Shown here: in pieces, positions 15,330 to 22,901 of the stretch
Layout: the number at the start of each line of letters is the position of its first letter
Numbering within the stretch: position 1 is the stretch's first letter
Translations under genes and position numbers: made by a program
DNA from: Bacillota bacterium
GTDB taxonomy: Bacteria; Bacillota; Clostridia; Oscillospirales; Ruminococcaceae
DNA: 35,778 nucleotides
Reading direction: 5' to 3'
NCBI GenBank assembly: GCA_023391005.1
Contig: JAEWBS010000059.1
Location: 1 to 35,778, forward strand
Notes under the pieces: generated by a model
Database searches by the model: none
Told to the model about the DNA's origin: nothing
The model's input: the letters and a program-made list of their open reading frames with translations, nothing else

Positions 15330-16123
15330 TGACACAGGATATATTGGCCTTTGCCAAAGAGCATGTATCTCAGGGAAATAAGGTCGCGCTTATTACGGTT
15401 ACAAGCACGGAGGGCAGCTCCCCGGCCAGCGCCGGACAATTCATGGCGGTGTTGGCCGACGGTAGCGCTATGGGTACGGTGGGCGGCGGCGCCACCGAAT
15501 ATCGGGTCATTCAAAAAGCGGTGGCGGCCATGGAAAATGGCGACAGGGTATTTGAATTTTCCTTCAACCATGCGGAAAGCGGGATGGTGTGCGGCGGCGC
15601 CATGCGCGGTTTTGGCAATGTGCTGGGCAGCGAGGATCATTTGCTTATTTTTGGTGGTGGGCATGTGGCGCAAAGTCTGGCTCCCTTGGCGGCCGCAACG
15701 GGCTTTTTAGTTGCCGTTATAGAAGACCGGCCGGAGTTCGCAGCCTCTTTTACAGGCGTACGATATATTGTCTGCAAGCCGGAGGCGTATGAAGAAGCCA
15801 TTAAAATGCCTAGCTCAACGTATGCGGTTATCTGCACACGCGGGCACAAAACCGACGATGAGGCTTTGCGCTTTTGTTTGCATGAACCGTTCCGATACAT
15901 CGGCATGATTGGAAGCGCACAAAAAGTGAACGCCCTATTTACTAACCTGCGCAAGGAAGGGTATAGCGAAGCAAAGCTGCAAGAAATTTACGCGCCCATC
16001 GGGCTGGATATTGCAAGCGCCGTTCCTGCCGAAATAGCCGTTTCGATTCTGGCCGAAATCCTCTTGATCAAAAATAATGGTTCGCCGCGGCATAAACGGG
16101 AAGCGAATGTGAAGGAAGGGTAA
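15329..16123 (+). CDS. XdhC-family molybdenum cofactor maturation protein
   Basis: This 264-residue protein has the XdhC/CoxI layout: an N-terminal ITVTSTEGSSPASAGQFM and GTVGGGATEY, the conserved Cys of SGMVCGGAM near residue 90, then a Rossmann domain with LLIFGGGHVAQSLAPLA and VICTRGHKTDDEAL. XdhC binds Mo cofactor and presents it for sulfuration before insertion into xanthine-dehydrogenase-type enzymes. In this cassette it may present the cofactor for selenation. ATG 15329 has GGAGG (15317-15321) 7 nt upstream, better than ATG 15323. It is the last recognised gene of the Se operon, and the hydroxylase it would serve is not in the window. Confidence 0.9.
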   Translation: MTQDILAFAKEHVSQGNKVALITVTSTEGSSPASAGQFMAVLADGSAMGTVGGGATEYRVIQKAVAAMENGDRVFEFSFNHAESGMVCGGAMRGFGNVLGSEDHLLIFGGGHVAQSLAPLAAATGFLVAVIEDRPEFAASFTGVRYIVCKPEAYEEAIKMPSSTYAVICTRGHKTDDEALRFCLHEPFRYIGMIGSAQKVNALFTNLRKEGYSEAKLQEIYAPIGLDIASAVPAEIAVSILAEILLIKNNGSPRHKREANVKEG

Positions 16124-16373
16124 TGGCTGGCGTACGGGCCATTCTTGATTTTTAACAGCCCTAAGTCCACGCGGTTTATGTCAAACAGCTCTGCCGCGTT
16201 GACCGCCGATTGAGGCAGCTTTTTGCCCGGGTAAACATTTATATTCTCACCGGTTCCCCGCCGGTCTTGACGAGTCTATTCTTAAACGTCTCTAAAGACC
16301 TTACTATTTTTTACGCTCGGGACAGGGGGTGGAGTAAACCGTGCAAAGCCTTCTCATAGCTTTCTTAGAACAG
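16124..16373. other. non-coding gap with a possible eroded coding fragment
   Basis: About 250 bp lie between xdhC and the shared terminator. On the minus strand roughly 16140-16255 reads as a coding-like phrase (NVYPGKKLPQSAVNAAELF, then DINRVDLGLLKIKNG) with no start or ribosome binding site and a stop shortly upstream. It may be the remains of a lost gene. I cannot name its family. Confidence 0.3.
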
Positions 16374-16407
16374 AAAAAGCCGCGGTTATATCAAACCGCG
16401 GCTTTTT
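16374..16407. terminator. bidirectional terminator between xdhC and the aldo/keto reductase
   Basis: A perfect 14-bp stem (AAAAAGCCGCGGTT arm, 16374-16387 with 16394-16407) with a 6-nt loop has A-run and T-run at its outer ends, so it can end transcription from both converging operons. Confidence 0.85.
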
Positions 16408-16417
16408 GAATGCTGCG

Positions 16418-17389
16418 TTAAAAACGCACGCCTGCTATACCATTCTCAAGATAATCGATCTCATCGGGGCTAAGTGACAGCGACAGCGTGCGCAGCGAAG
16501 AGGTCAGCTGGCTGATATTGTGCGGTGCAATGACGCCCGCGATCGCCACCGACTGCGCCAGCACATAGGCCAGCGCAATGTTGATCGCGCCGCAGCCCTT
16601 CTTTTGGGCCAGTTCCTCAGCCCGCTGCAAGCGCTCAAAATTGACCGGCGTAAAATAGGCGCGGCGGATATCCTCAGGGGCGGAGTCATCCTTGGGAACG
16701 GCGCTGCCGAAGAAGCCCGCGCCCTGCGCCGCCCAGGCAAACACCGTCATGCCTAGGGCGTTAAACCGCGCCAGCTCGCTTTTATCGGCGTAGATCGCGC
16801 CGTGAAAGCGGGGTGTCTCAACCTTGGCCAGACTAAACGACGGGCTGTTGACCGTCAGGCCCGCATAGCCCTTTTTGGCGCAATAGTCAACCGCTTGCTC
16901 AATGCGGGGCAGCGTCCAGTTGCTCACACCGTAGACGTGATACTTTCCATCCTGATAATGCTGCTCGAGCCGGTCCATAAGCCGGTCGACCGGCATTTCC
17001 GGATTGTCGCGGTGCAGCAGAAAGACGTCGAAATAATCGAGCCCCAGACGGCTTAAGCTGAATGCCAAATCCTCGGTGATGTGTTCGGGCGTGACGCGGG
17101 ACTTCTCGATATAGTGCACATTGTGCTCATCAACATAGTGGTGGCAGGCCTTGCTGGTGATGACGAGCGCCTCGCGCTTGTCGCGGTTTTGATCCAGCCA
17201 TTTGCGCACGACCGGCTCGCTGGCGCCGCCCGCGTAAAAGCGCCCGGTATCAAGCACATTGCCGCCGGCGGCGACATAGGCGTCGAGCATCGGCAGAATA
17301 TCCGCCTCAAACGGCGCGCTGTACCAGCCCGTGCCCATCATGACGCGTGAGACCTTTTTGTTGATTCCCTTGATCTTGATATACTCCAC
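16418..17389 (-). CDS. aldo/keto reductase
   Basis: This 323-residue (beta/alpha)8 oxidoreductase has the AKR catalytic tetrad Asp47, Tyr52 (NVLDTGRFYAGG), Lys80 (VITSK) and His126 (LLHRDNP). A C-terminal NAD(P)H-binding pattern (AGVIAPHNISQL) is also visible. The start is GTG 17389 with AAAGGATG upstream. It is the last gene of the CoA-transferase cluster and lies just before the shared terminator. AKRs reduce carbonyls with NAD(P)H or run the reverse reaction. The substrate cannot be read from sequence. A GC hairpin in the 87-bp gap before it (17419-17450) may tune its level. Confidence 0.9.
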   Translation of the reverse strand: MEYIKIKGINKKVSRVMMGTGWYSAPFEADILPMLDAYVAAGGNVLDTGRFYAGGASEPVVRKWLDQNRDKREALVITSKACHHYVDEHNVHYIEKSRVTPEHITEDLAFSLSRLGLDYFDVFLLHRDNPEMPVDRLMDRLEQHYQDGKYHVYGVSNWTLPRIEQAVDYCAKKGYAGLTVNSPSFSLAKVETPRFHGAIYADKSELARFNALGMTVFAWAAQGAGFFGSAVPKDDSAPEDIRRAYFTPVNFERLQRAEELAQKKGCGAINIALAYVLAQSVAIAGVIAPHNISQLTSSLRTLSLSLSPDEIDYLENGIAGVRF

Positions 17390-17418
17390 TGGCTCGCATC
17401 CTTTCAGAGATTAAAGAT

Positions 17419-17450
17419 GGCCGCCGGCTGTCTCATTTCAGCCGACGGCC
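17419..17450 (-). other. intra-operon hairpin before the aldo/keto reductase
   Basis: A 12-bp stem with one mismatch (GGCCGCCGGCTG arm, 17419-17430 with 17439-17450) and an 8-nt loop lies between the AroQ-like gene and the aldo/keto reductase. The run after it on the minus strand is only ATCTTTAAT, so it would act as a weak terminator or an RNA-stability element. Confidence 0.45.
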
Positions 17451-17476
17451 ACCGATGGTTTACTTTGCTTTGGACC

Positions 17477-17929
17477 TTACAGCGTTCCCTGATTATCGGT
17501 CAGATAGTTATAGGCGGCTTGCAGGCCCAGTGTGTAGACGTCCACGCCCATGCCGACCAGAATACCCTGCGCGAGGCTGCTGACGACCGAGTGGTGGCGG
17601 AATTCCTCGCGCTTGTGCACGTTGGACATGTGCAGCTCGTAGACGGGGCATTCGAGCATGCCCAGCGCGTCGTGAATGGCCCAGCTGTAATGCGTCCAGG
17701 CGCCCGCGTTGATGAGCACGGCGTCGACCTTGTCCAAAACGCCCTTGTGAATGCGCTCGACCATTTCGCCCTCAAAGTTGCTGCAAAAGGTCTCAAGCTC
17801 GACACCGAGCTTGTCGGCAACGGCCTTGGTCTTGGCGTTTATTTCATCAAGCGTGATGGTGCCGTACTGCTTGGGGTCGCGTTTTCCGAACATGCTGTGG
17901 TTGACGCAATGCAGAAGAAGTATTTTCAT
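17477..17929 (-). CDS. AroQ-like type II 3-dehydroquinate dehydratase homologue
   Basis: This 150-residue protein has the length and fold pattern of type II dehydroquinate dehydratase. Residues matching the catalytic set are present: Asn10, Arg17, Tyr22, Asn74, His80, His100 and Arg111. These sit in FGKRDPKQYG, LINAGAWTHYS, ELHMSN and REEFRHHS. The normally invariant N-terminal NGPNLN loop reads HCVNHS here, and the typical PGAYTH is AGAWTH, so the active-site mouth is altered. It lies in a catabolic-looking cluster with no other shikimate gene. It may dehydrate quinate-derived or other cyclic hydroxy acids rather than make chorismate. The fold is well supported, the true substrate uncertain. 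Confidence 0.85.
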   Translation of the reverse strand: MKILLLHCVNHSMFGKRDPKQYGTITLDEINAKTKAVADKLGVELETFCSNFEGEMVERIHKGVLDKVDAVLINAGAWTHYSWAIHDALGMLECPVYELHMSNVHKREEFRHHSVVSSLAQGILVGMGVDVYTLGLQAAYNYLTDNQGTL

Positions 17930-17958
17930 GATGGTAAATTCCTTTCTATTTGTGTATT

Positions 17959-18312
17959 TTATCGGTTTACAAGCTCTATGACGAGACCGTCGGGCAGAAC
18001 AAACCAGTATTTTTGCTCCGGATTGTCGCTGTATGGCCGCACCTGCGGATAGGCGAAGATCGCTTTGGCGGTCGTGGCCAGATCGGCCACGTCGATGCTG
18101 ACGTGCCAGATGCGCTCTGGCTGGTCAAGCATCGGCCGGTAGTCGATATCCCGCGTCAGTTGAAAGCCGCCCACCCAAACCTGATCGGGTCTGGACGGAT
18201 CGTCGCCCTTCGACTCAGTTATCTTCATACCGAACACATCCTGAAGAAACGCGAGATACCATTCCAGATTCTGAACGCGCACGGCGATATGGTCAAGCTT
18301 TGCTTTTTTCAT
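17959..18312 (-). CDS. VOC-superfamily protein (glyoxalase/dioxygenase fold)
   Basis: This 117-residue protein is made of two beta-alpha-beta-beta-beta modules. The first begins KLDHIAVRVQNLEWYLAFLQDVFGM (metal-ligand His near residue 8), the second includes IWHVSIDVADL with His near 70, and the end is KYWFVLPDGLVIELV with a Glu ligand near 114. The His/His/Glu layout suggests a divalent metal site. VOC proteins include lyases, epimerases and ring-cleaving dioxygenases, so the reaction is not decided. Its start lies 1 nt beyond the stop of the preceding reductase gene, which makes it part of the same operon. Confidence 0.82.
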   Translation of the reverse strand: MKKAKLDHIAVRVQNLEWYLAFLQDVFGMKITESKGDDPSRPDQVWVGGFQLTRDIDYRPMLDQPERIWHVSIDVADLATTAKAIFAYPQVRPYSDNPEQKYWFVLPDGLVIELVNR

Positions 18313-18313
18313 G

Positions 18314-19279
18314 CTACTTCACCAATCCCTTTTTGGCCTCGATGCCCTTGATACAGGCGGTCAGCGTGTCGTTGACCGGCGTGGGCACGCCGACGCGGCG
18401 GCCCTCTCTGGCGACCGATCCGTTGATATAATCGATCTCGGTGGGAATGTTGCGTTCAAGGCTTTGCAGAATTGAGGTCTTAAAGGCTTCCGGCTGCCCC
18501 TCGGAGGCGCTGTTCCACACCGCCTCGGCATCGGTGGAGGAAATGCTGACGCCGCAGGCCCGCGCGACGGCCATGGCCTCGTTGACGGCGGCAAGGGCGG
18601 TCGCCTTAATCTCAGGCGGAATGTTGGGCAGGCCGTATTTTTCGTACATGCCGCCGTAGGTTAGCCCGGTGATGCCGCTTAACGCGCCGGTGGCGACGTT
18701 GACAAACAGCTTATCCCAAATCATGCCGCGGATGTTGTCGCTGACCTTGGTGTCAAGGCCCGCGTGGGTCAGCTCGACAGCAAGGCGTTCAATACGCACC
18801 GAGGTGGCGCCGTCCATCTCGCCGATGACCGTCTTGCGGCCGCTGACCGAGGCCATGACCTTGCCCGGCTCAAGCAACAGCCCGCCGACGAAGGTTTTGG
18901 CGCCGATGACGTTTTGCGCGCCCAGCTCCTCCTGTAACGCCTCCTCGTTGCCCATGCCGTTTTGAATCGTCATAACCAGCGTGTCGGGGCCGATGATACC
19001 GGCGGCCTTCGCTTGGCGCACCGCCGCCCGGGTCGCGAAGGATTTGACGAGCACGATGACAAGATCCTGCGCGGGAACGCCCTCGTAAGAGGTCGCGGTG
19101 CGTACCCGCGCCACAACGCCCTCGTCGTTGGGGGCGCTGACAAGGCGCAGGCCGTTGGCCGCAATGGCGTCGATATGCGCCTGATAAGGGTCGATGAATG
19201 TGACGTCCTGCCCGCCGAGCGCCAGCGTGCCGCCGATGGCGCTGCCGAGCGAGCCCGCGCCGATCATACAAATTTTCAA
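18314..19279 (-). CDS. ketopantoate reductase-like (PanE/ApbA family) 2-oxoacid reductase
   Basis: This ~321-residue protein has an N-terminal NADP-binding motif (CMIGAGSLGSAIGGTLALGG) and the PanE helical domain: WDKLFVNVATGALSGITGL, with the catalytic Lys and Asn, and PTEIDYINGSVAREG, with the conserved Glu and Ser. PanE enzymes reduce 2-oxo acids such as ketopantoate, and many paralogues in catabolic clusters act on other 2-hydroxy/2-oxo acids. A longer frame to 19390 overlaps the MaoC gene and is rejected. TTG 19279 has AGGAGGC (19293-19287) 7 nt upstream. With no other pantothenate gene nearby, a catabolic role is more likely than CoA synthesis. Confidence 0.86.
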   Translation of the reverse strand: MKICMIGAGSLGSAIGGTLALGGQDVTFIDPYQAHIDAIAANGLRLVSAPNDEGVVARVRTATSYEGVPAQDLVIVLVKSFATRAAVRQAKAAGIIGPDTLVMTIQNGMGNEEALQEELGAQNVIGAKTFVGGLLLEPGKVMASVSGRKTVIGEMDGATSVRIERLAVELTHAGLDTKVSDNIRGMIWDKLFVNVATGALSGITGLTYGGMYEKYGLPNIPPEIKATALAAVNEAMAVARACGVSISSTDAEAVWNSASEGQPEAFKTSILQSLERNIPTEIDYINGSVAREGRRVGVPTPVNDTLTACIKGIEAKKGLVK

Positions 19280-19304
19280 ACGGATCGCCTCCTTTACAGT
19301 TTGT

Positions 19305-19754
19305 TTAAGCCGGATCGTTCTCAAGCGGGAAGAACTTGAGAATATGGGTCGCTGCAACGCAGATCTGGTTGTGCTGGTTGAACACCTCAAGCTTGCCGTA
19401 GGTTTTCAGGCTCTCCTCGTCAATCTCGGTAATGGTGTAAACGCAGGTGAGCGTGTCGCCAAAAAAGACCGGCTTGATAAAGCGCACCTTTTCATAGCCA
19501 TAAGAAACGCTGGGAATGGGGGAGTTGACCTGCACCTGCAGCATCGTCGAGGCGGTGCAGCCGATTGCAAACGACAGCATGCCGTGCGCAATGCGGGTCT
19601 TGTACATCGTGTTTTTCATAAACTGCTCGTTGGTGTGCATCTGAGAAAAATCACCCGTAATGCCCGCGAACAGATAGACGTCGCTCTCGCTGACCGTCTT
19701 GATAAATGTATAGGAATCGCCGACTCTTAACGGCAGCTTCGTATTCTGGCTCAT
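19305..19754 (-). CDS. MaoC-like hydratase/dehydratase
   Basis: This 149-residue single hot-dog-fold protein carries the hydratase-2 motif FAGITGDFSQMHTNEQF, with Asp35 and His40 as the catalytic pair, followed by RIAHGML. Such proteins add or remove water from enoyl/hydroxyacyl-CoA esters. It lies 40 bp after the CoA-transferase gene, which could supply its CoA thioester, and 25 bp before the PanE-like gene. The acyl group is not visible from the sequence. Confidence 0.88.
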   Translation of the reverse strand: MSQNTKLPLRVGDSYTFIKTVSESDVYLFAGITGDFSQMHTNEQFMKNTMYKTRIAHGMLSFAIGCTASTMLQVQVNSPIPSVSYGYEKVRFIKPVFFGDTLTCVYTITEIDEESLKTYGKLEVFNQHNQICVAATHILKFFPLENDPA

Positions 19755-19794
19755 AATATCATGTCCTTTCTGAATCTGGTTTTTTAAATCCGGC

Positions 19795-21387
19795 TTATGA
19801 CAAACACCACGGCGCTTCGTTTTTAAGCCCCATGGGCTGATCTGAAAAGATACGGGTGTCCATCTGCTTGAGGTTCTCCGAGACGATGGGCCTAAACGCC
19901 ATGTGGGCGATCACGTCGCGCTCAACATCCATGCCGGGGGCAATTTCACAGAGCACAAGCCCCTTTTCCGACAGGCGGAAGACGGCGCGCTCGGTGATGT
20001 ATAGCACCTCCTGCTCGCGCAGCAGCGCCTGTTTGGCGCTGAAGGTAATCTCGTCGACCTTTTCCACCATCTTGCAGAAGCGGCCCTCCTGCAAAATTTT
20101 AATGGTGCCGCCCTCGACAAGCGTTTTGAGCCCGCCAGCCTTTAAAGTGCCGCAGAACACGGCCTTTTTGGTGTTCTGACTGATGTTGACAAAGCCGCCG
20201 GTGCCGACCACCTTACCGTTGAATTTATGCACGTTGATGTTGCCCTGCGCGTCAAGCTCGGCGAAGCTTAAAAAGCAGACGTCCAGCCCGCCGCCGTCGT
20301 AGAAATCGAACTGGGTGGGCATGTCGACCAAGGCGCGCATGTTGATGCTGGCTCCGAAGAAGATGCCCTGTGCCGTAACGCCGCCGATCGCGCCCGTCTC
20401 CACCGTGAGGGTAAAGCGCTCCTCAATGCCCTCCTCGCGGGCGATGACGCCGATGCCGTCGGCGATGCCCACCCCCACGTTGCCGATGTTGTTGGGCGCA
20501 ATTTCCATCAATGCGCGGCGTGCGATGACCTTACGCTCGTTGAGCGCGACCGGCTCGACATTGCCGCTGTCCTTTCTGAAATCGCCCGAGATAAAGCGGC
20601 TGACCGGGGCGTTATACATCTGCGGCTGATCGGGCACCTCGACGATTGCATCGACATAAAAGCCCGGGATTTTGACTTGTTTAGGGTGGATGCTGTTCGC
20701 GGCGACCACGCGCTGCACTTGCGCGATGACCAGCCCGCCGTTGTTGTGCGCGGCCTGTGCCATCGCAAGCACGTCGAGCATCGTGACCTCGTCCTCCATG
20801 CTGATGTAGCCGTCGGTATCGGCGGTCGTGCCGCGGATGATCGCCACATCAATCGGGATGGCCGGGTAGAACAGATACTCGCGGCCGTCGATCTGCATCA
20901 GGCGAATCAGGTCCTCGCGGGTACTCTTGTTGAGCTTGCCGCCCTGCTGGCGGGGGTCGATGAAGGTTCCAAGTCCGACATGCGAGAGCAAGCCTGGCTG
21001 CTTGGCCGCCGACGCCCGCAAAAGCTGCGAAATCATGCCCTGCGGGAAGTTATAGGCCTCGATTTCCTCGCGCTCGGCCATGTCGGCCAGACGGGGAGAC
21101 TGCGCCCAATGTCCGCCGATAATGCGCTTGACCATACCCTTTTGTGCCAGCGGCGACATACCCCGGTTGTCGCGGTCACCCAGCCCCGTCGCGTGATAAT
21201 AGGTCAGAGCGCAGGGGTGGCCGGTCGTTTTGTAGCGCTCCGCCAGCGCGTCGATAACCTCGGTCGGCTCGCAGATGCCGCCGCCCGCGCCGTGGAACGC
21301 AACGGTGGCGTTATCGGGGATATAGATGACTGCCTCTCTGGCGCTCAGAATGGGAACGCCTGTTCCGGTTCGTCTTGGTTTATTCAT
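19795..21387 (-). CDS. acyl-CoA:acetate/propionate CoA-transferase family (YdiF-like)
   Basis: This 530-residue protein fuses the alpha and beta CoA-transferase domains in one chain, as in propionate CoA-transferases and YdiF. The N-terminal half has ATVAFHGAGGGICEPTEVIDAL and a glycine-rich loop. The C-terminal half has the catalytic glutamate in TLTVETGAIGG (Glu330) and GNVGVGIADGIGVIAREEG. Family members move CoA from acetyl- or propionyl-CoA to a carboxylic acid through a glutamyl-CoA intermediate. It is the first gene of the six-gene minus-strand cluster, behind an AraC-type operator, and likely activates the pathway substrate or product. A GAGGT site lies 9 nt before ATG 21387. Confidence 0.92.
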   Translation of the reverse strand: MNKPRRTGTGVPILSAREAVIYIPDNATVAFHGAGGGICEPTEVIDALAERYKTTGHPCALTYYHATGLGDRDNRGMSPLAQKGMVKRIIGGHWAQSPRLADMAEREEIEAYNFPQGMISQLLRASAAKQPGLLSHVGLGTFIDPRQQGGKLNKSTREDLIRLMQIDGREYLFYPAIPIDVAIIRGTTADTDGYISMEDEVTMLDVLAMAQAAHNNGGLVIAQVQRVVAANSIHPKQVKIPGFYVDAIVEVPDQPQMYNAPVSRFISGDFRKDSGNVEPVALNERKVIARRALMEIAPNNIGNVGVGIADGIGVIAREEGIEERFTLTVETGAIGGVTAQGIFFGASINMRALVDMPTQFDFYDGGGLDVCFLSFAELDAQGNINVHKFNGKVVGTGGFVNISQNTKKAVFCGTLKAGGLKTLVEGGTIKILQEGRFCKMVEKVDEITFSAKQALLREQEVLYITERAVFRLSEKGLVLCEIAPGMDVERDVIAHMAFRPIVSENLKQMDTRIFSDQPMGLKNEAPWCLS

Positions 21388-21428
21388 AGCTTTGCTGACC
21401 TCGTTTCAAAATGCTGATATCCTTATCT

Positions 21429-21490
21429 ATAGTATCGCTGAAAATACGCGCTTTTACAATTTGCAATCCGCGCTTTTGCGATGAACAATC
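21429..21490 (-). promoter_or_regulatory. AraC-type operator (tandem 22-bp repeats) and -10 of the CoA-transferase operon
   Basis: Two adjacent 22-bp direct repeats lie at 21447-21468 and 21469-21490. Each starts CGCGCTTTT and ends CAATC, with a variable 8-bp middle, and a partial third copy (GCGC) follows. A period of 22 bp is two helical turns, as expected for the two monomers of an AraC-family regulator. The nearer repeat starts 12 bp from a minus-strand -10 TACTAT (21434-21429) and covers the -35 position, an activator layout. Confidence 0.6.
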
Positions 21491-21666
21491 TGCGCACAAT
21501 ATTCTTATTAAAAATAGCATAACTGAAGATTTTAAGCCGAAAACAGGACGTTTCTTTCAGAAAATAGGTCCGGTGATCAAATTATCTGATTAAATATGCT
21601 AAACAATCTTCTTTTTAAGTCTGATTTATGATAGATTCAAGATACCGGCAGAGAGGAGAGAGGCCT

Positions 21667-22533
21667 TTGTTCAGATTTGACTTTCCCGACCGGCTGATCG
21701 ATACCTTTGAGCATGGCAGCTTCCCGAAGGTCAGGCGCATCAGCCGCTCTTTTAATAACCCCGACTGGCACTATGCGCTGCATGTGCACGTCGATTTAAT
21801 CGAGCTGCTCTATGTCGCGGATGGGGCGGCGACGATTGTGGTCGGTCAGCAGGTTTTTAAGGCGCAAAAGGGCGATATTCTGCTTGTGGATAAGGGGATT
21901 CCCCACGCCATCACCTCCCACCCTGAGAATCCGAGCGATATCTGGACGCTCGCGGCCGCCAACGTCGTGTTTTGCGAACAGCCGCAGGGGCGTTTAATTT
22001 CGGCCTGCACCCAAGCGGGTGAGAACGCCGAATTTATTGAACGTATGATGCTTCAGATACAGGAATTTACGCACCGCGTCGATATTCCGGTGCAGGCGGC
22101 CTGCAACCACCTGTGCGCCGCGCTCATCGTGCTTTTCAGGCAGATGCTGTTGCAGTCGAGCGCGACCTATGAGGTCGGGGAACAAAGCCTCGCGAGCAGG
22201 GTGTTGACCTATATCGATCAGAACTACGAACAGCGTATTGACCTTGAGCATCTGGCGGCGGTCTTTTTTGTGTCGGCAAGCCACATCAGCAGAGAGTTTC
22301 GCAATGAGTTTCGCATATCGCCGATCAACTACCTGATCGACAAGCGTTTAAGCGAGGCGAAATGGCTGCTGATCAACACGCGCGATTCGGTGCAAGACAT
22401 CGCGCTTAAAATCGGCTATGAGAACGTCTATTATTTTATTAAGCTTTTTTCAAGTAAGATCGGCTTAACGCCCTTAGACTACCGCGATAAATTCAATGAG
22501 GCCCGCCCCGCGGGCGACGCCGCGCGCGGATAG
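21667..22533 (+). CDS. AraC-family transcriptional regulator
   Basis: This 288-residue protein has an N-terminal cupin-like sensor (ALHVHVDLIELLYVADGAATIVV, and GDILLVDKGIPHAI) and a C-terminal double helix-turn-helix. The first HTH is in IDLEHLAAVFFVSASHISREF and the second in SVQDIALKIGYENVYYFIKLF, the usual AraC signature. It is divergent from the CoA-transferase operon with the 22-bp repeats between them, so it very likely controls that operon. An upstream ATG at 21628 has no ribosome binding site. TTG 21667 has GAGGAG (21653-21658) 8 nt upstream. The inducer is unknown but is probably a metabolite of the adjacent pathway. Confidence 0.9.
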   Translation: MFRFDFPDRLIDTFEHGSFPKVRRISRSFNNPDWHYALHVHVDLIELLYVADGAATIVVGQQVFKAQKGDILLVDKGIPHAITSHPENPSDIWTLAAANVVFCEQPQGRLISACTQAGENAEFIERMMLQIQEFTHRVDIPVQAACNHLCAALIVLFRQMLLQSSATYEVGEQSLASRVLTYIDQNYEQRIDLEHLAAVFFVSASHISREFRNEFRISPINYLIDKRLSEAKWLLINTRDSVQDIALKIGYENVYYFIKLFSSKIGLTPLDYRDKFNEARPAGDAARG

Positions 22534-22833
22534 GGCTGTCGATAAAGTGATGCGTTACCCGCAGGGCGGCGTGATGGACGCGCGCCGCCTGCACGTCAGC
22601 GAAACGCTGCCATTTAGTCGTTTTATTACGGCTGCCATGATTTTTTAATATGCCACACTAACAAAAGCTATTTAAAGTGCGGTGTTGCGTCCCTTGCGAG
22701 GGATCCCTACTGTGCCGTTTACACAATGGGGGTACGTACCAAATTTATTCACATCCTACAAGGCTTTTAAAATTAAATTGGCACGTTGACTGATACTGCT
22801 TTCTTTAACATATTTTTAACCTTAACAGTCTAA
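22534..22833. other. non-coding gap, possible gene fragment at its left end
   Basis: The first ~90 bp keep a high GC content and read in the plus frame as a short coding-like phrase (MRYPQGGVMDARRLHVSE) that stops at TAA near 22648. There is no ribosome binding site. The rest is AT-rich. No RNA gene or repeat is recognised. Confidence 0.3.
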
Positions 22834-22867
22834 AAAAGGACTTTACCCTTGCGGGCAAAGTCCTTTT
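22834..22867. terminator. bidirectional terminator after the PBP1A gene
   Basis: A 15-bp stem with one mismatch (AAAAGGACTTT arm, 22834-22848 with 22853-22867) and a TTGC loop has A-rich and T-rich flanks. It lies 35 bp beyond the PBP stop on the minus strand. Confidence 0.8.
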
Positions 22868-22901
22868 ATTTTGGCTGGATGCACAGACGCCGATATCCGG
22901 C

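Noticed and set aside
22534..22650. Transposase fragment after the AraC gene
   Set aside because: The short coding-like phrase is too short to assign to any transposase family, and no inverted or target-site repeats were seen.
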